Shown: positions 6,244 to 9,371 of the stretch, one piece after another
Numbering within the stretch: the stretch's first letter is position 1
Layout: the number at the start of each line of letters is the position of its first letter
NCBI GenBank assembly: GCA_027297085.1
Contig: JAPUIL010000068.1
Coordinates: forward strand, 1-9,371
Direction: 5' to 3'
DNA: 9,371 bases
Source: Verrucomicrobiota bacterium
GTDB taxonomy: Bacteria; Verrucomicrobiota; Verrucomicrobiia; Opitutales; UBA2995
Notes under the pieces: generated by a model
The model's database searches: none
What the model was told of the DNA's origin: nothing
The model's input: only the letters and a program-made list of their open reading frames with translations
Program-made: the position numbers and the translations under genes

Positions 6244-6248
6244 CATTT

Positions 6249-7772
6249 ATGAGCTTATACGAATTCAGTAATCAGGAGATCTGGTTCGTCACCGGAAGTC
6301 AGCACCTCTACGGTCCTGAAGCTTTAAAGCAGGTGGGTATCAACTCGAAGGAGGTGGCCGATTCGCTGGATGCTTCACCCTCTATTCCGGTCAAGATCAC
6401 TTACAAGACAATTGGTGAAACCCCATCCGAGATTCGGGGCATCATCAACGACGCCAATCACGACTCGAAATGTATCGGTCTGATTTTCTGGTGCCATACT
6501 TTTTCGCCGGCCAAGATGTGGATTGTTGGTCTGAAGAATTTAAACAAACCCTTTGTGCACCTGCACACCCAGTTCCACCGCGATCTGCCTTGGGGCGAGA
6601 TCGATATGGACTACATGAATCTGCACCAGGCCGCCCACGGCGACCGGGAGTTTGGATTTATCAACGCCCGCATGCGCAATCGCCGCAAGGTGGTGGTTGG
6701 ACATTGGCAGGATCCTGTTGTTCAAGCTGAGCTCGGAACCTGGTCTCGTGCCGCTCGCGGGTGGGCCGACTGGCAGGGCGCCCGCTTTGCCCGGTTCGGA
6801 GACAACATGCGCTACGTATCTGTGACCGACGGTGACAAGGTTTCCGCCGAAGCGCGTTTCGGGTATGAGGTAAATGGATACGGCATTGGTGATTTAGTTG
6901 AAAGGGTCGATGCAGCTTCTGATGCCGATATCGATGCCCTGTGTGCTGTTTACGAAGAGCAGTATAATGTGGTCGAAGCATTGCGTAAGGGAGGCGACCG
7001 TCATGAATCTCTGCGCGATGGAGCTCGCATCGAACTCGGATTACGCGCCTTCCTGGAAGAAGGAGATTTTAAAGGATTCACGACCACTTTCGAAGATCTG
7101 CATGGATTGAAGCAATTGCCGGGTTTGGCTGTGCAGCGACTTATGACCGACGGTTACGGATTCGGAGCGGAAGGGGACTGGAAAGCCTGTGCGTTGTTAC
7201 GACTGATGAAAGTCATGGCACATGGCCAGGAAGGCGGAACCTCCTTTATGGAGGATTACACATACCATCTCGACCCAGCCGGCAACAAGGTGCTCGGCTC
7301 CCATATGCTTGAGATCTGTGAATCTATAGCAGAAGGAAAACCTTCATTGGAAATCTATCCTCTCAGCATTGGGGGTAAGGAAGATCCCGTTCGCCTGGTA
7401 TTTAACACTCCGGCTGGTCCGGCGGTTAACGCGACCATCGTGGACCTTGGCAATCGATTCCGTTTGGTAGCCAATGAAGTCGATGTGGTTGCTTCAGATG
7501 AAGACCTGCCGAAACTTCCGGTAGCCCGTGCCGTTTGGGAGCCCAAACCTGATTTCAAAACCTCTGCTGCCTCCTGGATTTTGGCAGGTGGATCGCATCA
7601 CCCCATCTTCAGTCAGGCTCTTACTTCTGAAGAATTGGAAGACTTTTCCGAAATCGCCGGAATTGAGTTCCTCTTGATCGATGGTTCATCCAATATTCGA
7701 GGTATCAAAAAGGAACTTCGCAATAACGAGGTGTATTACCATACATCCCATGGCTTCGCCCACGGCGGGTAG
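6249..7772 (+). CDS. araA: L-arabinose isomerase
   Basis: This cytoplasmic, Mn2+-dependent enzyme interconverts L-arabinose and L-ribulose, the first step of the pathway (EC 5.3.1.4). The 507-residue length is close to the 500 of the E. coli enzyme and sequence signatures are full length: [15 protein letters not shown] near the N-terminus (12-26), [13 protein letters not shown] (80-92), [12 protein letters not shown] (104-115), then the metal and catalytic residues. These are Glu308 in GFGAEGDWK, Glu335 in [11 protein letters not shown], His352 in GSHMLEIC and His450 (or 451) in GGSHHPIFS, matching E. coli Glu306, Glu333, His350 and His450. All are intact. The start is supported by GGAGA five bases upstream. 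It lies between araB and araD on the same strand, but gaps of 379 and 275 bases leave open whether all three are on one transcript. Confidence 0.98.
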   Translation: MSLYEFSNQEIWFVTGSQHLYGPEALKQVGINSKEVADSLDASPSIPVKITYKTIGETPSEIRGIINDANHDSKCIGLIFWCHTFSPAKMWIVGLKNLNKPFVHLHTQFHRDLPWGEIDMDYMNLHQAAHGDREFGFINARMRNRRKVVVGHWQDPVVQAELGTWSRAARGWADWQGARFARFGDNMRYVSVTDGDKVSAEARFGYEVNGYGIGDLVERVDAASDADIDALCAVYEEQYNVVEALRKGGDRHESLRDGARIELGLRAFLEEGDFKGFTTTFEDLHGLKQLPGLAVQRLMTDGYGFGAEGDWKACALLRLMKVMAHGQEGGTSFMEDYTYHLDPAGNKVLGSHMLEICESIAEGKPSLEIYPLSIGGKEDPVRLVFNTPAGPAVNATIVDLGNRFRLVANEVDVVASDEDLPKLPVARAVWEPKPDFKTSAASWILAGGSHHPIFSQALTSEELEDFSEIAGIEFLLIDGSSNIRGIKKELRNNEVYYHTSHGFAHGG

Positions 7773-7876
7773 CTTTCATGTCTGACCGAAAATTAAACAG
7801 TGAGAACAATAATTAAAATTTGATATTGAATGATTTGGTTGAATACAGAGACGGTTGGTTTTCGGTTTAATCCCTT

Positions 7877-7928
7877 CCTTCAACCTTCGCCGGAGGCTAC
7901 GGCTCGACACGGCGGGCTGACATGCCGA
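7877..7928. repeat. Interspersed repeat upstream of araD (CTTCGCC/GGCTACGG type)
   Basis: The 275-base gap between araA and araD has no gene I can support. Its middle contains CCTTCAACCTTCGCCGGAGG then CTACGGCTCGACACGGCGGG, which aligns, with about two thirds of bases matching and small gaps, to 1166-1201 in the transporter-side gap. This suggests two diverged copies of one repeat family. A long-range inverted pair ACCGAAAA (7785-7792) and TTTTCGGT (7859-7866) lies just upstream; its significance is unclear. The last 100 bases before araD (7945-8047) show no clear promoter. Confidence 0.45.
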
Positions 7929-8047
7929 GTATTCCTTCCTCCTTTCTCAGTTACCCACCGATGTGCGCGCCTTCGTCAATCGGTCGTCAAGCTCGACATC
8001 TCAACTCCGTCATACACGCCAGCCACTTGCAAACAGCAGTATAGAAT

Positions 8048-8782
8048 ATGAACGGAAATTATTTAGCTCTGCGAGAGGAATGCTGCGAGGCCAACAAGCA
8101 GTTGCCCAAACTTGGAATCGTCGACCTGACCTTTGGCAATGTGAGTGTGGGTGATCCTGAACTGGGAGCCGTCGCAATCAAGCCGAGTGGGGTGCCGTAT
8201 GAGACTCTAACTCCGGATGATATCTGTGTCATGGATTTTAATGCCCAACCGGATGATGATTTTCAAATGGATCTGGAAGCAGCGAAGTTGTTTGGGTCGT
8301 TACGTCCTTCCTCAGACACGCCCACTCATTTGAGGTTGTTTCAGGCTTTTCCTCATGTGCGAGCGGTGGTGCATACGCACTCTCGAAATGCTACTGCTTT
8401 TGCGCAAGCTGGTCGCGGTATTCCCTGTATGGGTACGACACATGCGGACTATTTCTACGGTGAGGTGCCCGTAACACGGCGGATGACCCCTGAAGAAATC
8501 AGCCGCCACTACGAGTGGGAAACCGGCAACCTGATTGTGGAGACCATTGCGGATAAAGATCCTGAGCAGATTAAGGCCGTCCTTTTAAACGGGCATGCGC
8601 CTTTCGTTTGGGGTACTTCTGGCGCCAAGGCTATTGAGACGGCCTATGCTCTAGAAATCATTGCCGAGATGACTTGGAAGAACCTGGTGTTGAATCCGGA
8701 TTCGGAATCGATATCGCAGGCCCAGCTGGATAAACATTACTTGCGCAAGCACGGGGATGGAGCCTATTACGGACAAAGATAA
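8048..8782 (+). CDS. araD: L-ribulose-5-phosphate 4-epimerase
   Basis: This class II aldolase-family zinc enzyme converts L-ribulose 5-phosphate to D-xylulose 5-phosphate, the last step of the arabinose pathway (EC 5.1.3.4). Motifs in order: LTFGNVSV (27-34); AIKPSGV (43-49) with the phosphate-binding Lys45; PSSDTPTH (87-94) with Asp90; VVHTHSRNATAFAQAG (107-122) with zinc ligands His109 and His111; GTTHADYFYG (129-138) with Asp134; NGHAPFVWG (181-189) with zinc ligand His183; and the C-terminal LDKHYLRKHGDGAYYGQ with the conserved tyrosines 240-241. These correspond to E. coli Asp76, His95, His97, Asp120, His171 and Tyr229. The protein has 244 residues, slightly longer than E. coli (231), mainly because the stretch between Lys45 and Asp90 is about 11 residues longer. 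No Shine-Dalgarno precedes the ATG, but the N-terminal motif fixes the start. Confidence 0.97.
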   Translation: MNGNYLALREECCEANKQLPKLGIVDLTFGNVSVGDPELGAVAIKPSGVPYETLTPDDICVMDFNAQPDDDFQMDLEAAKLFGSLRPSSDTPTHLRLFQAFPHVRAVVHTHSRNATAFAQAGRGIPCMGTTHADYFYGEVPVTRRMTPEEISRHYEWETGNLIVETIADKDPEQIKAVLLNGHAPFVWGTSGAKAIETAYALEIIAEMTWKNLVLNPDSESISQAQLDKHYLRKHGDGAYYGQR

Positions 8783-8823
8783 TTTTAAAAAATTGGAGTA
8801 AATCGTAATTCCGTTAGGGATTG

Positions 8824-8851
8824 ATTTTAGATACTAGATCGCCCCTAAAAT
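8824..8851 (+). terminator. Weak stem-loop downstream of araD
   Basis: ATTTTAG (8824-8830) and CTAAAAT (8845-8851) form a seven-pair AT-rich stem with a 14-base loop, 42 bases after the araD stop. There is no T-tract after it. It may mark the 3' end of the ara transcript but would be unstable compared with a standard intrinsic terminator. Confidence 0.25.
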
Positions 8852-8960
8852 AAATAGCTGGCCTGGCAGGTAGACGTTGGCTCTTTTGTTGGGTATTCGT
8901 CCAAATTGATTTTGAAATTTAGGAAAATTCGAGGTTTATTGTATTGAAAGATGAATTCGA

Positions 8961-9371
8961 ATGACTCCTGAGAAAATTCCAAAAAAATATCATATACACC
9001 AGGATGGTTTGGTAGAAGTTGAAGGACAACGATTTGATGGATTTCTTCTAATCAAAACCCATGATCCGGGAGCGGGACTGAGCGTCCTGATGACCTATGC
9101 CTTAAATGGTGTTCGAAACGCAATCAGTCGTAATTTGTTGCCAGTGATAAACTTTGAAGGATCCGTAAATCGATATTTTTATGATCCTCAAGTAGGTGAG
9201 AATATTTGGGAGTATTATTGGGAACCAGTCATGGGACTTTCCACGAACGAATTAGATGATTTGGTGGTAAAGGGAATTGTTTCCTGGAATCAAATAGCTT
9301 CAATAAATCTTAAAGAGACCGCCTATTGGCATCAGATAGATCCTGATCGGATTGGAACTTTTTGGAATGAA
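8961..9371 (+). CDS. Unrecognised protein, 5' part only; tentatively glycosyltransferase-like
   Basis: An open frame starts at ATG 8961, with an in-frame TGA at 8952-8954 just upstream, and runs 137 codons to the window edge without a stop. Its codon use looks coding and no longer frame overlaps it. No signal peptide or membrane helix is seen in the visible part. Residues 26-65 (DGFLLIKTHDPGAGLSVLM then a helix and LLPVINFEG) read like the first strand-loop-helix-strand of a Rossmann-type fold, with a glycine-bearing loop at 36-39. NIWEYYWEPV (81-90) is a striking aromatic motif that I associate, from memory and weakly, with bacterial sugar-transferase or fucosyltransferase-like proteins. I cannot name the family. 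It follows araD by 178 bases on the same strand but has no evident link to arabinose use. Confidence 0.7.
   Translation, partial: MTPEKIPKKYHIHQDGLVEVEGQRFDGFLLIKTHDPGAGLSVLMTYALNGVRNAISRNLLPVINFEGSVNRYFYDPQVGENIWEYYWEPVMGLSTNELDDLVVKGIVSWNQIASINLKETAYWHQIDPDRIGTFWNE

Noticed and set aside
7830..8051. Open frames in the araD leader (7830-8051 and 7963-8154).
   Set aside because: Low-complexity translations through repeat DNA; the second overlaps araD in another frame.

Overview
The window looks like a chromosomal piece of a Gram-negative, probably marine or polysaccharide-degrading bacterium of the Verrucomicrobiota (Opitutae-like). This placement is an inference from the style of the LacI regulator and the sulfatase, the GRP-type sugar transporter, the scarcity of Shine-Dalgarno sequences and the many short palindromic repeats between genes. 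No rRNA or other marker gene is present to prove it.

The core is a complete L-arabinose catabolic set on the + strand: araB (L-ribulokinase, 4190-5869), araA (L-arabinose isomerase, 6249-7772) and araD (L-ribulose-5-phosphate 4-epimerase, 8048-8782). Together they turn L-arabinose into D-xylulose 5-phosphate for the pentose phosphate pathway. The order B-A-D is that of the enterobacterial operon, but the genes are spread out, with gaps of 379 and 275 bases filled with repeat-like DNA.

Divergent from araB, across a 99-base spacer that holds a 16-base inverted repeat, lies a LacI-family regulator (4090-3041, minus strand). It is the natural candidate for control of the cluster, in place of the AraC or GntR/AraR-type regulators of model organisms. 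It is followed on the same strand by a formylglycine-type sulfatase (2921-1569) and, after a 598-base repeat-rich gap, by a ten-helix GRP/DMT-family sugar transporter (970-53). The simplest reading is a unit for using an arabinose-containing, possibly sulfated, glycan: import, desulfation, isomerisation, phosphorylation and epimerisation. The sulfatase and transporter links are inferred from position only.

The right edge holds the first 137 codons of an unrecognised protein, tentatively glycosyltransferase-like, which runs out of the window. The gaps carry several repeat families: REP-like elements ending in TGTAGGAG, a GGCARGATGCCT element in inverted pairs, a GTCGCCCAAGGGCT element duplicated between araB and araA, and a CTTCGCC/GGCTACGG-type element. 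I found no CRISPR array, tRNA, transposase gene or clearly new multi-gene system.
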